Assembly: GCA_964019425.1 (NCBI GenBank)
Contig: OZ025790.1
Span: 930,001-994,000 of the forward strand
DNA length: 64,000 bases
Direction: 5' to 3'
From: Flectonema sp. DT1601
Lineage: Eukaryota > Euglenozoa > Diplonemea > Diplonemida > Diplonemidae
How positions within the stretch are numbered: position 1 is the first letter of the stretch; each line of letters opens with the position of its first letter. The translations under genes and the position numbers were made by a program. Positions 22,183-31,729 of the stretch are shown piece by piece. Under the pieces are notes generated by a model, which had not been told where the DNA came from, did not search any database, and worked only from the letters and a program-made list of their open reading frames with translations.

Positions 22183-23253
22183 CTATCCCCACATACTTTT
22201 CTCTTGTAGTATTAAAGAACGACTTGAGCAACCAACAGTAATAGTGTCACCGATTGATATCTCGTGGGGGCTTTTTGCTGTAAGCTTATTTCCGTTGAGT
22301 TTTGTTCCCCATTGGGAGCCAAGATCCTGAATAAACGTTTTCAATGATGTCGGGTTGTGAAAAATCACAAGATGAGTCCGAGAAACCGACTGATGTTCAA
22401 GTGTGAAGTCCACCACTGCGTCATTCTTACCAATGATATAAAAAGGATGTTTTGAAAGGTCCCAGTTGGTGATCGGTTGACCATCCCTCTCTACTGAGAA
22501 ATATAATTTTTTATCCCGACGACACGCTGTTCCCGGAGGCATAGTAAAGAATTCTCCCTGTTTAGCAATTTTCCGTTTTAAAGCTTTCTCAGCCGATATT
22601 TCTTGTTCAGATCTTTCTTCGGTAATTTTCGCTTTTTTTAGATCATCCCGAGATGTCCTTTCTTCCATCCGACGAGCTTCTTTCTCCTCCTCTCGCGAGA
22701 GTTTAGTTTTTTGTTTGTGGAATAGTGGTGGTGGAGGTGGTGGTGGTAGAAACGTATCTTTTTTTTTTTCAGATTCGATAAGACTTTTTTCAGCTTCATC
22801 AATTGCTGTTTGCTTTCTCAATTTTTTTTCCTTTTTTCTCACCTCTCTGTCACGTTGGTATTGCTGTGACGGGGTCATCACTAAATCATATTTTTTATTC
22901 TCACGAGTTTCGTAATGCTGAAGAGACTTTTGAGTTCTCACGACGGGTTCTGAACTTTTATCAGCCTCAGCGCGGTCATTCCAGTTCGTGATTGATTCGT
23001 TTCCGGTAGTACGCCGGGCATCCAGTCCTTCACCTTGAACATATATGCCTTGTTCAATTGCTGATTTTACTGCTGCTGATTCAACGTAAATATCTTTAGT
23101 GCAATTTCTCCCGTGATGACCAACCTCTCCACATTTATAGCAGGTAACACCCATTCCACAGTCTCTGTGGGTGTGTCCGAATTGACCACATTTTTCACAA
23201 AAGTCCTGGATCACAGCCTGACTGCGGGTTTTTAATTTCAGTTTGAAACCCAT
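22183..23253 (-). CDS. CCHC zinc-knuckle plus FHA-domain protein
   Basis: A single exon of 356 residues. Two retroviral-type zinc knuckles lie at the N-terminus, CEKCGQFGHTHRDC (about 19-32) and CYKCGEVGHHGRNC, suggesting single-stranded nucleic-acid binding. The middle is a highly charged Lys/Glu helix with a short poly-proline run (LPPPPPPPPL). The C-terminal 95 residues form an FHA domain: HPFYIIGKND, the core HQSVSRTHLVI, and DLGSQWGTKLNG, retaining the Arg-Ser/His residues expected to bind phosphothreonine. The FHA sequence is of the SNIP1/NIPP1 class, so a pre-mRNA processing role is plausible, but the zinc-knuckle combination is not standard for those proteins. I leave the symbol empty. 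Confidence 0.85.
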   Translation of the reverse strand: MGFKLKLKTRSQAVIQDFCEKCGQFGHTHRDCGMGVTCYKCGEVGHHGRNCTKDIYVESAAVKSAIEQGIYVQGEGLDARRTTGNESITNWNDRAEADKSSEPVVRTQKSLQHYETRENKKYDLVMTPSQQYQRDREVRKKEKKLRKQTAIDEAEKSLIESEKKKDTFLPPPPPPPLFHKQKTKLSREEEKEARRMEERTSRDDLKKAKITEERSEQEISAEKALKRKIAKQGEFFTMPPGTACRRDKKLYFSVERDGQPITNWDLSKHPFYIIGKNDAVVDFTLEHQSVSRTHLVIFHNPTSLKTFIQDLGSQWGTKLNGNKLTAKSPHEISIGDTITVGCSSRSLILQEKSMWG

Positions 23254-23364
23254 TTTTATATTATTTTTAAGTACCTTTTTTTTTTTTTTTTTTTGGAAAA
23301 ATAGAATTTTATTTTTTTTGCAATCGGAGTCAGTGCTTAAGAAAGCAACACTGCGAAAAATAAC

Positions 23365-23482
23365 ATGTCATCTGGTTCCGTGGACGTGGTCGATGAATTC
23401 CCTTTCGACACCATAACCGTTGTCGTGAGGCTGTTTAAAAAAATTAATAGTAATTTACACACAATCCCCACATAGCTGACCT
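23365..23482 (+). other. Possible plus-strand coding start, unidentified
   Basis: An ATG at 23365 opens a 37-codon frame starting MSSGSVDVVDEFPFDTITVV. The first 22 residues have normal coding composition and the sequence lacks A/T runs, unlike its surroundings. A GTGAGG sits at the end of this stretch and an AG (cacatag) near 23482, so it could be a first exon, but I found no convincing continuation because repeat copies follow. It may be a gene truncated by repeat insertion, or chance. It would be a rare plus-strand gene in an otherwise minus-strand window. Confidence 0.25.
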
Positions 23483-23693
23483 TAATAAAAAATGAAAGTG
23501 CAGGTACGTTGCTGAAATTGTGAAAGGTGCGTGGGAGAGAGCAGAGAGAAAAAAGAAGAAAAAAAAGGAAAAGAGGGTAAATTGATACTGCATTCTTAAG
23601 CTCAAAAGGAACAACAATTTCTCAGACAATCTTGACTGTCAGCGGCAGCGTAGTAAATGACTGCAAAAGAATGGAGGGGAAATACTCAGTTTA

Positions 23694-23883
23694 ATTCTGT
23701 AAAGAATTTTTTTTCATCCAACAGCAGGGGAGGGCTAACTGTTTGATTTAGCATAAAATACAGATGTATTGTATCATAAACAACATAACGATAATTTAAC
23801 ATTAGTCTTAGATACAGTGACTAAAGGTAATGTTAGTGTTGGCAACCAGTCTAATTCTGTAAGGAATACATTTGCATCCAACA
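23694..23883. repeat. Short dispersed repeat (family J) flanked by ~30-bp direct repeats
   Basis: The body (about 23752-23850) shares ATGTATTGTATCATAAAC and following sequence with 35334-35441 and, more distantly, 38384-38508. It is flanked by imperfect direct repeats, TAATTCTGTAA-R-GAA...CATCCAACAG, at 23694-23726 and 23851-23883. A different pair of direct repeats flanks the copy at 35 kb, so these look like target duplications, though unusually long. Confidence 0.6.
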
Positions 23884-24090
23884 GAAAGTAGTAGCAATGT
23901 ACTCTCCATTATTAAAAAGGATTCTCTGCTTACTTACATATCCCTTGGCGGTATCAACATGAAGTAATTATTTAGTAATAAAAAAGAAAACAATAACGTA
24001 ACTTAAGAATATCAACCAAGAGACTTGACGAAGCTCTGTAAAGAGTTTCTTCTCCGAGATATGTAACAAAATAGAATCGGCAAACTTCAC

Positions 24091-24222
24091 TTTTTTTTAC
24101 TTCACAAACTTTTTATTTTGTTTGTTGCGCAACTGGTACAAAATCCTAATAAAGGAATAGGTTAGTTACGGTATCACAATTCTCTTTCTATCGAACAATT
24201 GGTTCGTAGGTACAAAAAAAAA
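24091..24222 (+). repeat. A-tailed short repeat (family K), copy 1
   Basis: Shares GCGCAACTGGTACAAAATCC, AAAGGAATAGGTTAGTTACG and the end GTAGGTACAAAAAA with 57761-57881 (same orientation) and 29632-29746 (inverted). It lies directly downstream of the soluble cyclase stop codon. Confidence 0.75.
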
Positions 24223-24230
24223 GAAAAACA

Positions 24231-27200
24231 TCACTTACATGCTGCGTTTTCGTACCTAGAAATTAATTCAGTCAAGGTAGAAACTTCAACACAATTAATC
24301 AGAATAGTTTCTGAAGCCAATCGAAGCAGCTGACCAGCAGCAGTGACAATAGTATCACCAACACCTTTGTAGTGATTTGCTAAGTAGTTTGATACAACTG
24401 GTGGGATTTCGGGAGACACAGCCAGAAGGCGACAAGCTGATCTCCACGCAAATGGAGACTTTGATGCGGGAAGCTCTTCAGCAACACACGATTCATAAAA
24501 TGAATCATCACAATTAACGACCCCGCTATAATATAAAAACGCTGCCCTGCTAAAAGGATAACAGCTACTTAAATCTTGAAACAAACTGAGCAAGGATTCA
24601 CACAGAGCCTTTTCATCCAACGTGACCAGAGTATCAAGCAACGAAGCAACGACAACAGCATGATAAGGCGTCTTTATGTAATTCGATCGTGCAACAAGTT
24701 TATTGGCAACGTCAACACCCTCGAACTCACTCACTAAGCTTGCACGTACTTCGCATAGTAACACTAAGTAAGAGTCATTGCGAACCTTGTCGCAGCCTTC
24801 GAGAATAGCTTTATCTCTCACGGTGCTCCATAGAGCAGTAGGTGGTGTGATAAACTCAGTGTACCATCCATGTAGATAAGATCGGAGGGTAAGACCGTAT
24901 AAAACCATTCTGTCATTCCCAACAGGATTGTCTTTTAATTTCAAACAAAGATCGAAAGTCTGCCGAGCGTTACCTAAGAACATTTGAATGATGATCTCTA
25001 TACTATAAAGTGTGTAAATGACTGTTGGTCTTGTTGATAACACCAAGTCAGTGGTATCAACGATAGAATCGCATAACGACCTCACCAATGGATAGACACT
25101 TATTTCTTCTGTTTGCGTTAAGATGTCATCTTTTTCTAAAATACTGGTTTTGGTATTCGCGAGCAGCATACACGTGATCGGTGATTGTCTCAGTAGTATC
25201 GGATCTGTTGATGAGTATATTTTATTATTTTTTTTATCATTTTTTGGAGTCGAATTCCTTCCCCTTTTAACCATGTATCTAATAGCCATGGTCAACTCAA
25301 TCCATTCTCGTAATAAATTCTTTTTAACTGATCTATATAAAGACTCCAGCTTTTCAACTGTGCCGGAATAGAACGCAAATTCCAGCCTCAACATTAAAAC
25401 CTGATTCCATAAAAAATCAGATTCACTTAAGCTTCGAGTTTCTATTGTCTGAGATTGAAAACAGCACATCTTTTTTTGTTTCTTCATCGTTGATGTTCCT
25501 TTTTTGTCTGGTTTTTTAACTAGATCAAGCGTATCAAGAGATGCTTGCATGTTTCCAGTTTCATACAACACAAATGAAGCGTCTGCTGGTATTTGGTAAA
25601 TAGGGTCTAGTTGAGTCGTGTCAAGTTTATTTTTTTCACTACACGAGAGAAGCTCAGCGAGAATCTTTATAGCTTCATCAAACTTACCTTTTCGAATTTG
25701 TATTTTGTAAAAATCTGAGAGATCGGGCCATCCAGTTTCCCAACCATGACACTTTCTATGATGGGGCACCAGTAAGTGAAGAGGAGTTGGAGGGCTTGCC
25801 TTCATCATGTTCATCGCCACTATATTATGGAGTCGGCGACGCTCTCTTACAAGGACCGTGTTGTAGATAACGTCTCTCACGGTGCTTCTGACAAAGAAAA
25901 TCGAATCACCTTGAGACCCACCTTTTATCTTCTTGAGTAGCCCAATGGAGTATAAATCTTGTAAAGTGTTGGCCACATCTTCAGATAGAAATCCTCCCTC
26001 CTCATGAAGACATTCATAAAGTAAATTAGATGAGAATCGAAGACCCAATACAGCAGCTAGGGATAATATTTTCTTTTGTGGTGGTGTCAACCGATCAACA
26101 AAAGCCATCACGGAAGCTTCAATCGTGGGAATCACTGACGTTATTTGCTCGTCTATTTCTGCTTCAGCAGATGCAACAACTCTCCCCGTTAAGTCAACTC
26201 TGATGAGCTTCATTTCTAACAAGACCTCAGTCATCTCTGTGAGACATCCTGGGATGCCATCACTTTTTTCACGTAATTGTGCTGCTAAGTTTGGATGAAC
26301 GTGTGTTCCGTGTGAAATAAATCTTATCATATCAACGCAGTCTTGTAATTCCAGGGGTTCAAGCGCGATGCGTGTTGCTGCTTGAGAATCGAGAACGGCT
26401 TGGTGAAGCATTTCGTATCCGTTTCCAGATCCAAGAATGGGAATGTTATAGTTTTCTTCAGAACTCCCGATCGATTCGATGAGTGATAATTTCCTATCAA
26501 TCGGAACGGAAGTGTTTGGACCCATCACATCGGCTTTCAACGTTGCAATTATCAATACCCCAGCGCTATTGGCATCCGCCAAGAATCTCGCTGTTGCGTC
26601 ATCCACCCACTGGACGTCATCCACAGCTATCGCAAAAGAACCCCAATGAGACTTCAACATCGCCAATGCAAGTGAATTCGTACGTTTAAATCTCTCTTCC
26701 AACGGCAGCTCATCAAGCATAGGTCCACCTAGCGGAATCTCTCTCATTTTGATAATATGATGAATCAGAGGAATGTATTGTTTGTGTTGTTGCGGTATAA
26801 CATTCTGTAATGCTATAATACTTCCTTCATTGAACATTCTGCTTACAATTGGTCGTAAGGCTGCGTATTGTTCTTTCATAAGAGGTTCCTTGCATTTTAT
26901 AAATAGAACAGGAAGTGGTGAAATGTCGATTGTTTTTAGTAGGAGTTGTGTTTTTCCAATGCGAGATTCACCAGTTATGACGAGAGCTTTGTCAGAAGCT
27001 TTGTCAGAATGAGACTTCGCAAACCTTTTAATAAGTTTATCAATAGTAGCGACTTCAGTTCCTCTTCCAAAGAGAGGTGGAGCCTCTGAATTTACACTTT
27101 CAGCAGCGTATTCTACGCTGCAATCCGAATCAGATCCAAGAGTGGGGGTTCGTGGTGACACAGCTCCCGCAGATGCTCGTTTAATATTTCTCGGCGCCTG

Positions 27201-28913
27201 TCGATTCCCTCTCTTTGATGTAGGAGAATCACTGCACAATAGAGATCTGCCAGAGCCTGTTTTTTCTACGTTCTCAATGACTGAATTTCCAGCAATTCTT
27301 TTTGCACCAAAACCTCCTTCGGAAGTCATGTTGATTCGAAAAGATGCCTTTGGGAACAGGGTTTTCTTCATAACAAGCACGCTCATATTCTTATTTTTTA
27401 GTTTAAAAGAACTTTTATTGCTTCCCATTGAAATTCTACTGCCGTTGCTGGAGACGGTTCCTACCGAGGAAATCGATCGACCAGACTCAGACCCTGAATT
27501 GCTATCACAACCAGATCCGGTTTTAAATTCATGAATTGATTGCTTTTGACCGACTACATGAAAGCATCTCAGCGGTTCTGGTTGTCCTTTCAGTAGGATT
27601 GCTTCAGCTTCTACTACCTGCTGTCCTAAGTTTTCAATGTCTTTGGCAGATTGAGTCTCTTCATCGATTATCATATGTCGTCTTTTCGTCGCATATGTCG
27701 AAGCTTTTTGCATCAATCTAGCAGCTATATTCACACCATCTCCTAAAACTGTATATTCACAGCGGTATGCAGATCCAGTCAACCCACAAAAGACTGATGC
27801 TCTCGAAATCCCAACAGCTATCGGACATTTAATTAGTTTGTGAATTCTTTTTCCGACGCCTAAGGCGAATCTGACTGATCGTACAGAGTCGTTTTCGTGA
27901 CTGTGAAGTGGTATGCCGAATAGGCAAAGGCATATTAAACCTTTATCGTCCATCATTACTTTATTTAAAACACCATCGTATGTTTGTAAGCCTTTTTGAA
28001 CTGCTTTCATGCATTGGTTTATGTCGCTGTGAAGGGTCGATTCGTCGGTGTTAACGCAGTCGACGGATGTTAATTTTATGAAAACTGTTGAGACAGTTCT
28101 CATACTGCCGATTGATTCGTTGCAAGACATGGCTGATAGCACTGAATCGAATGAAAACAACGCCGCGTTTTGTTTTTGTTCGCTGTTGAAAGCGATTTTT
28201 GATTTATTTCTGCGTTTAGATGCTGCTGTCGGAACGTTTTCAGCAGATTTATAAAGTCGAAATGACACTTCCTCTCCCCGAATAATTTCTTTTAACTCCG
28301 AAGACTTTATATTCGCTCCAGCTGAAATTATAATTTGTTCCATTTTTGAAGATATAACTAGCTGACCATCAGTTCCAAGATTCGCTGCTGCGCATGCTAA
28401 CTCAACAGGAGATCCAGTAATCAGGTAGCGCCACTGACCACCACCTCCAACTATCATTTGGTTTAATTTTCCATAAGAGCTTCCTATATGAAGTTGCATT
28501 GTACATTCTATTGACTGCCTTCCCGTGTTAATCGTAAATGAGTATCGACCTGCATCAGACAAGAGGGTAGTTCCGCATAGGAATGCCGTGCATGCTGATT
28601 GAGGTCCTTCAGAAGCCCAGCAGACCATCATAGCGTCTCCAGAAAAGAATATAATATCACCATGGTGAGCTCTGACCACTTCTATTAACTGCTCGAAATA
28701 CGCATTTAGATGAAAAGACAGCGACTCAGCTCCTTCTTCTGTAAATTTTTGCAATTTACTTGCGACGGATGAAAATCCTGAAATGTCAACAAACAATAGA
28801 CAACCTTCTCCAACTTCATATTCCGCATTTATAACACCACTCAATTTAGCAGCCACACACTCCGGAAGTAGAGATTTCAGCTTCTCATCACTAAGGTTGT
28901 CAGTATTGACCAT
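24231..28913 (-). CDS. ADCY10: Soluble adenylyl cyclase, ADCY10 type
   Basis: A single exon of 1560 residues (human ADCY10 is 1610). Two class III cyclase domains at about 35-215 (C1) and 275-450 (C2) precede an AAA/STAND ATPase module (FGRGTEVATIDKLI; P-loop GESRIGKTQ near 643; hhhhD-like FAIAVDDVQWVDD) and a long helical tail. C1 keeps both metal Asp (LFVDISGF, FSGDAMM). C2 keeps the ATP-specificity and transition-state residues (NKVMMDDKG, EYTVLGDGVNIAARL: Lys, Thr, Asn, Arg), so it should make cAMP. By alignment from memory, the human bicarbonate-site Lys95 and Arg176 are replaced by Phe and Cys (see findings). The last codons overlap a GTAAGT, so a further short exon cannot be excluded. 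In the family this enzyme supplies cAMP inside cilia and cytosol. A (GTT)n microsatellite abuts the ATG. Confidence 0.9.
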   Translation of the reverse strand: MVNTDNLSDEKLKSLLPECVAAKLSGVINAEYEVGEGCLLFVDISGFSSVASKLQKFTEEGAESLSFHLNAYFEQLIEVVRAHHGDIIFFSGDAMMVCWASEGPQSACTAFLCGTTLLSDAGRYSFTINTGRQSIECTMQLHIGSSYGKLNQMIVGGGGQWRYLITGSPVELACAAANLGTDGQLVISSKMEQIIISAGANIKSSELKEIIRGEEVSFRLYKSAENVPTAASKRRNKSKIAFNSEQKQNAALFSFDSVLSAMSCNESIGSMRTVSTVFIKLTSVDCVNTDESTLHSDINQCMKAVQKGLQTYDGVLNKVMMDDKGLICLCLFGIPLHSHENDSVRSVRFALGVGKRIHKLIKCPIAVGISRASVFCGLTGSAYRCEYTVLGDGVNIAARLMQKASTYATKRRHMIIDEETQSAKDIENLGQQVVEAEAILLKGQPEPLRCFHVVGQKQSIHEFKTGSGCDSNSGSESGRSISSVGTVSSNGSRISMGSNKSSFKLKNKNMSVLVMKKTLFPKASFRINMTSEGGFGAKRIAGNSVIENVEKTGSGRSLLCSDSPTSKRGNRQAPRNIKRASAGAVSPRTPTLGSDSDCSVEYAAESVNSEAPPLFGRGTEVATIDKLIKRFAKSHSDKASDKALVITGESRIGKTQLLLKTIDISPLPVLFIKCKEPLMKEQYAALRPIVSRMFNEGSIIALQNVIPQQHKQYIPLIHHIIKMREIPLGGPMLDELPLEERFKRTNSLALAMLKSHWGSFAIAVDDVQWVDDATARFLADANSAGVLIIATLKADVMGPNTSVPIDRKLSLIESIGSSEENYNIPILGSGNGYEMLHQAVLDSQAATRIALEPLELQDCVDMIRFISHGTHVHPNLAAQLREKSDGIPGCLTEMTEVLLEMKLIRVDLTGRVVASAEAEIDEQITSVIPTIEASVMAFVDRLTPPQKKILSLAAVLGLRFSSNLLYECLHEEGGFLSEDVANTLQDLYSIGLLKKIKGGSQGDSIFFVRSTVRDVIYNTVLVRERRRLHNIVAMNMMKASPPTPLHLLVPHHRKCHGWETGWPDLSDFYKIQIRKGKFDEAIKILAELLSCSEKNKLDTTQLDPIYQIPADASFVLYETGNMQASLDTLDLVKKPDKKGTSTMKKQKKMCCFQSQTIETRSLSESDFLWNQVLMLRLEFAFYSGTVEKLESLYRSVKKNLLREWIELTMAIRYMVKRGRNSTPKNDKKNNKIYSSTDPILLRQSPITCMLLANTKTSILEKDDILTQTEEISVYPLVRSLCDSIVDTTDLVLSTRPTVIYTLYSIEIIIQMFLGNARQTFDLCLKLKDNPVGNDRMVLYGLTLRSYLHGWYTEFITPPTALWSTVRDKAILEGCDKVRNDSYLVLLCEVRASLVSEFEGVDVANKLVARSNYIKTPYHAVVVASLLDTLVTLDEKALCESLLSLFQDLSSCYPFSRAAFLYYSGVVNCDDSFYESCVAEELPASKSPFAWRSACRLLAVSPEIPPVVSNYLANHYKGVGDTIVTAAGQLLRLASETILINCVEVSTLTELISRYENAACK

Positions 28914-28919
28914 CAGTGG

Positions 28920-28951
<32 letters not shown>

Positions 28952-29296
28952 CAATTCAGGTATTTTGGATATTAAGTTCTACTTTCGCATCATAATTTAT
29001 GGAAGAGGGTTCTGTTATTACAAAATTAATAAGAGAGATTGTGAGATTCAAGAGAGGTAAAAAAAAGTCGTTATGCCCTCCCTAAAATGAGTGAATAGTG
29101 TTTCCTGCGATGAGAGAGAGATGAGTTGTTGTTTTTTTTGTTCGTAACACCAAAAAAAAAAAAAAAAAAAAAGGGTCATTTTGTAGAAATAAAAAATATA
29201 AATAACATAACTATAGAATAGACTATCAATAAAATCATCACACCTCAGCACCAAAGCAAGTCGGGTTGCAAGTGTAGCTGCTGCTACGAGAAAAAG

Positions 29297-29455
29297 AATC
29301 GGCTTTAACCTAAACTATACAGAACATAGTAATAAAACACTAGTTGATGTTTTTTTTTTTTTTTTTTTTTTTTTTTGTGTCACGAATCTGTAACTTAAAA
29401 TTGATAAAGCTAAAGAAGGTTTGCGTGCGACGCCTACGTCTCCGAAGACTTTGTA
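29297..29455 (+). repeat. Dispersed repeat (family G), copy 1
   Basis: Shares GGCTTTAACCTAAACTATAC, AGAACATAGTAATA, GTTGATGT, CGAATCTGTAA, and AAAGCTAAAG-AGGTTT with 41903-42026, and its first third with 40917-40993. A 25-nt T-run interrupts this copy in place of a short GT-rich stretch in copy 2. Confidence 0.7.
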
Positions 29456-29631
29456 TGTCGAACAAGTATGCATTTTTGCAATTCATTTTTTTTTTTTTTT
29501 CTTCTCTTCTTCCCCCAACAACAGCAACAAACAAAGTAAACAAATAAAAATAAAGAAACGAAAGCCTAAAACCTTCATAACTCTCTTTTCAAATGAGATT
29601 CTTAATTTGGCTTTTAAATCAGCCAATTGGT

Positions 29632-29746
29632 TTTTGTACCCACAAAACCAATTGTTCGGTAGAAAGAGAATCGTGACGCTATTCCTTTATTATGATTTTG
29701 TACCAGTTGCGTACAAAACAAAACAAAAGTGTGAAGTAAAAAAAGT
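29632..29746 (-). repeat. A-tailed short repeat (family K), copy 3, inverted
   Basis: Reverse-oriented copy of the element at 24091-24222 and 57761-57881. TTTTTGTACC at its left edge is the reverse of the family's GGTACAAAAA end, and CCAATTGTTCGGTAGAAAGA and GATTTTGTACCAGTTGCG are its internal landmarks. Confidence 0.7.
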
Positions 29747-30850
29747 AAAAAAAAAAGTGAAGCCGGCCGATTCTTTTTTTTTCTATTATTTTCTCTGCCC
29801 TAAGTAAGACAAAGATTAATCGGAATTTTTTTTTTTTTTTTTTTTTTTTTCTTCTTCTCGCACGAAGGCTGATATAGAATTATCAACTGAGGGGGTTTTT
29901 TTTTTTTTTTTTTAAATCCCGGGGGGAAATTTTTTTTTTAAAAAAAAAATAATCATGAGTAGTGGCAGTTAGTTAAGATTCTTTTTTCCAAGTCCAGTAC
30001 TGATGACAGCGGAGATCTGGGTAACCCGCTCTAGTAGAGAACCCAATCACTGGAGATAACTTTATAACTTTGGTTGGGAGGATCAATTCCCAACGCACCA
30101 CCTTACCCAGATACTAACACAAATAACACAGAACGAGAGAGAGAAGTGAAGACTAATAAATTTTCTATTTTCTATATTTCTGAAAGAAATAATTACGTTA
30201 TCTCTAATGCTGTCATACCTTCTAATTTTTTTTTTTTTTTTAAAAAAACCTAGAAGACGACCAGGCCATTCACTCCCAAGCATTAATGCGTACCGAAGGC
30301 TTTAAAAGAATAATCACAAAAAAAAAGAAAAATTAGTCAACGCGATTAACTATACCAATTTGTAAAGAAACAGAATAAAAATGAGACTGGCCTCGACTGT
30401 TGGACTACTCGTCAATAGCGAAGCGAACAAACGCTGCCCCATTCCAAATGTAGCACTCACTTAGGTGGAATACACATCTGTCAGAATCTATTAAAAAAAA
30501 CGGTGTAATAAAGCAAGAATAAAAAAAGAGAAAACTGAAAAAATATTGTTTTTCAAAAAAAAAAAAACTAATCCATTAAGGGCTGTGCCAACCACAAACA
30601 ACATGAGCTTAATATGGGTTTTCTTTTTTTTAAAAATTTTTTTTTCAAAACCCCAATCCCTATCACGATATTAATCTCAGCTATTTAAAAGAGCCCATGT
30701 ACATGAGCTGATGTTGGGACAAACTATGAAAAAAACTATTTCCATTTTTTGTTGTTATTTTTCTGTCTTGAGGTCAGACTTTTTGTAAAATATGAAACAA
30801 TGAAAAAAAAAAAAAAACTTCAAAAAAAAATAATAAACCAAAATGATATG

Positions 30851-31636
30851 TTAGAGAGCTTCTCTCAAATCCATTCTGCAACATGGACAACTACTTTTTT
30901 CTTCAGTCAACCACTTGTCAATACACTTTGGATGATAATAATCGCTACATGGTAGGGAACGACGTTCATCAGTTATGTCTTCAAGACAGATTCCACAGGT
31001 CAGGGTATCTGATAGGCTGTCAACACGAATTATCGGAAAGATTGAAATCTCCTCAGGAGTGAGGGTCACCCTAACATGACCTACCTCATCAGTAAGATGC
31101 AATAGTTCTTCATAAGTCATTCTATCAACGTCAACATCATTATGACGACGATGATTGCGATTATGTTGCTGACGATAAGGTTGCTGACGATTATGATGAT
31201 GTTGTTGGTGTCCATTACTACGATTATGATGATGAGGAACAGCAATCCTCCGAAGGAGTTCATGAGCATGAAGCTGCTCATTTCCAACCAAGGCATTAAA
31301 CTGTATTCTCTCATTGCCATTATTATTATGAAATAAATTACAGTTCTGAATTCCTCTGCTGGCAGCATCATCATACTCTCCCGGCATTGCTCTTCTCTGA
31401 TATCTCTGAACCCAGGGGTCCATATGATGGTGTCTTTCAGGCCGTGCTGGAGCTGGTGCTGGTGCTGGAGCTGGTGCTGGTGCTGGAGCTGGAGCTGGAG
31501 CTGGTCTCCTGTTGTTTTGCGAGTCTCCCAGACTTGCTCGCTGGGCTGCAGCTACCATCTGACTCTCAACTTGTTGTTCGTCGTAGTCTTCGAATGACCC
31601 AAAACCATCTGAATCTGTGCTGTCAAAATATATCAT
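30851..31636 (-). CDS. RING-type E3 ubiquitin ligase with Asp in a zinc-ligand position
   Basis: A single exon of 261 residues. The N-terminus is acidic, followed by a Pro-Ala alternating tract encoded by a microsatellite near 31440-31503, then His/Asn/Gln-rich sequence. The C-terminal RING (about 213-257) reads CGICLED, LPCSDYYHPKCIDKW, and CPCCR. In RING-H2 proteins the residue two after the third Cys is usually His (CxHxFHxxC); here it is Asp (CSDYYHPKC). Asp can bind zinc in some RINGs, so the domain may still fold. The typical partner is a ubiquitin-charged E2. Substrate and location are unknown; there is no transmembrane segment. Confidence 0.85.
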   Translation of the reverse strand: MIYFDSTDSDGFGSFEDYDEQQVESQMVAAAQRASLGDSQNNRRPAPAPAPAPAPAPAPAPAPARPERHHHMDPWVQRYQRRAMPGEYDDAASRGIQNCNLFHNNNGNERIQFNALVGNEQLHAHELLRRIAVPHHHNRSNGHQQHHHNRQQPYRQQHNRNHRRHNDVDVDRMTYEELLHLTDEVGHVRVTLTPEEISIFPIIRVDSLSDTLTCGICLEDITDERRSLPCSDYYHPKCIDKWLTEEKSSCPCCRMDLREAL

Positions 31637-31729
31637 TTTACTTTATTGATCGACTGCTGTATGAATGAAGTAAGTAACTTATTAAAAACAATAATATCAA
31701 TCCCTAACATATAAAATATTTCTCAACCA

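Larger units (their letters stand above)
23254..24230. other. Repeat-rich spacer
   Basis: Spacer between the FHA gene and the 3' end of the soluble cyclase. It contains a possible plus-strand coding start (23365-23440, separate entry), a short-repeat copy with flanking direct repeats (23694-23883) and an A-tailed repeat copy (24091-24222). The remainder is A/T-rich with nothing recognisable. Confidence 0.6.
28914..30850. other. Repeat- and homopolymer-rich spacer
   Basis: Nearly 2 kb without a supportable gene. It starts with a (GTT)n tract (28919-28950), then two dispersed repeat copies (29297-29455 and 29632-29746), poly-T runs at 29352-29376, 29826-29850, 29898-29914, and a near-palindrome around ATGTACAT at 30692-30709. 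A short arm (TTGGGAGG..TTCCCAA near 30073-30094) looks tRNA-like but no cloverleaf can be built. Confidence 0.55.

Noticed and set aside
24222-24240. GTAAGT donor at the end of the soluble cyclase and a further exon downstream
   Set aside because: The next 130 bp are a dispersed repeat and no continuation resembling the family was found; kept only as a caution.
29990-30115. tRNA-like T-arm (TTGGGAGG..TTCCCAA) near an ACCACC end
   Set aside because: No acceptor stem, D-arm or anticodon arm can be paired with it.
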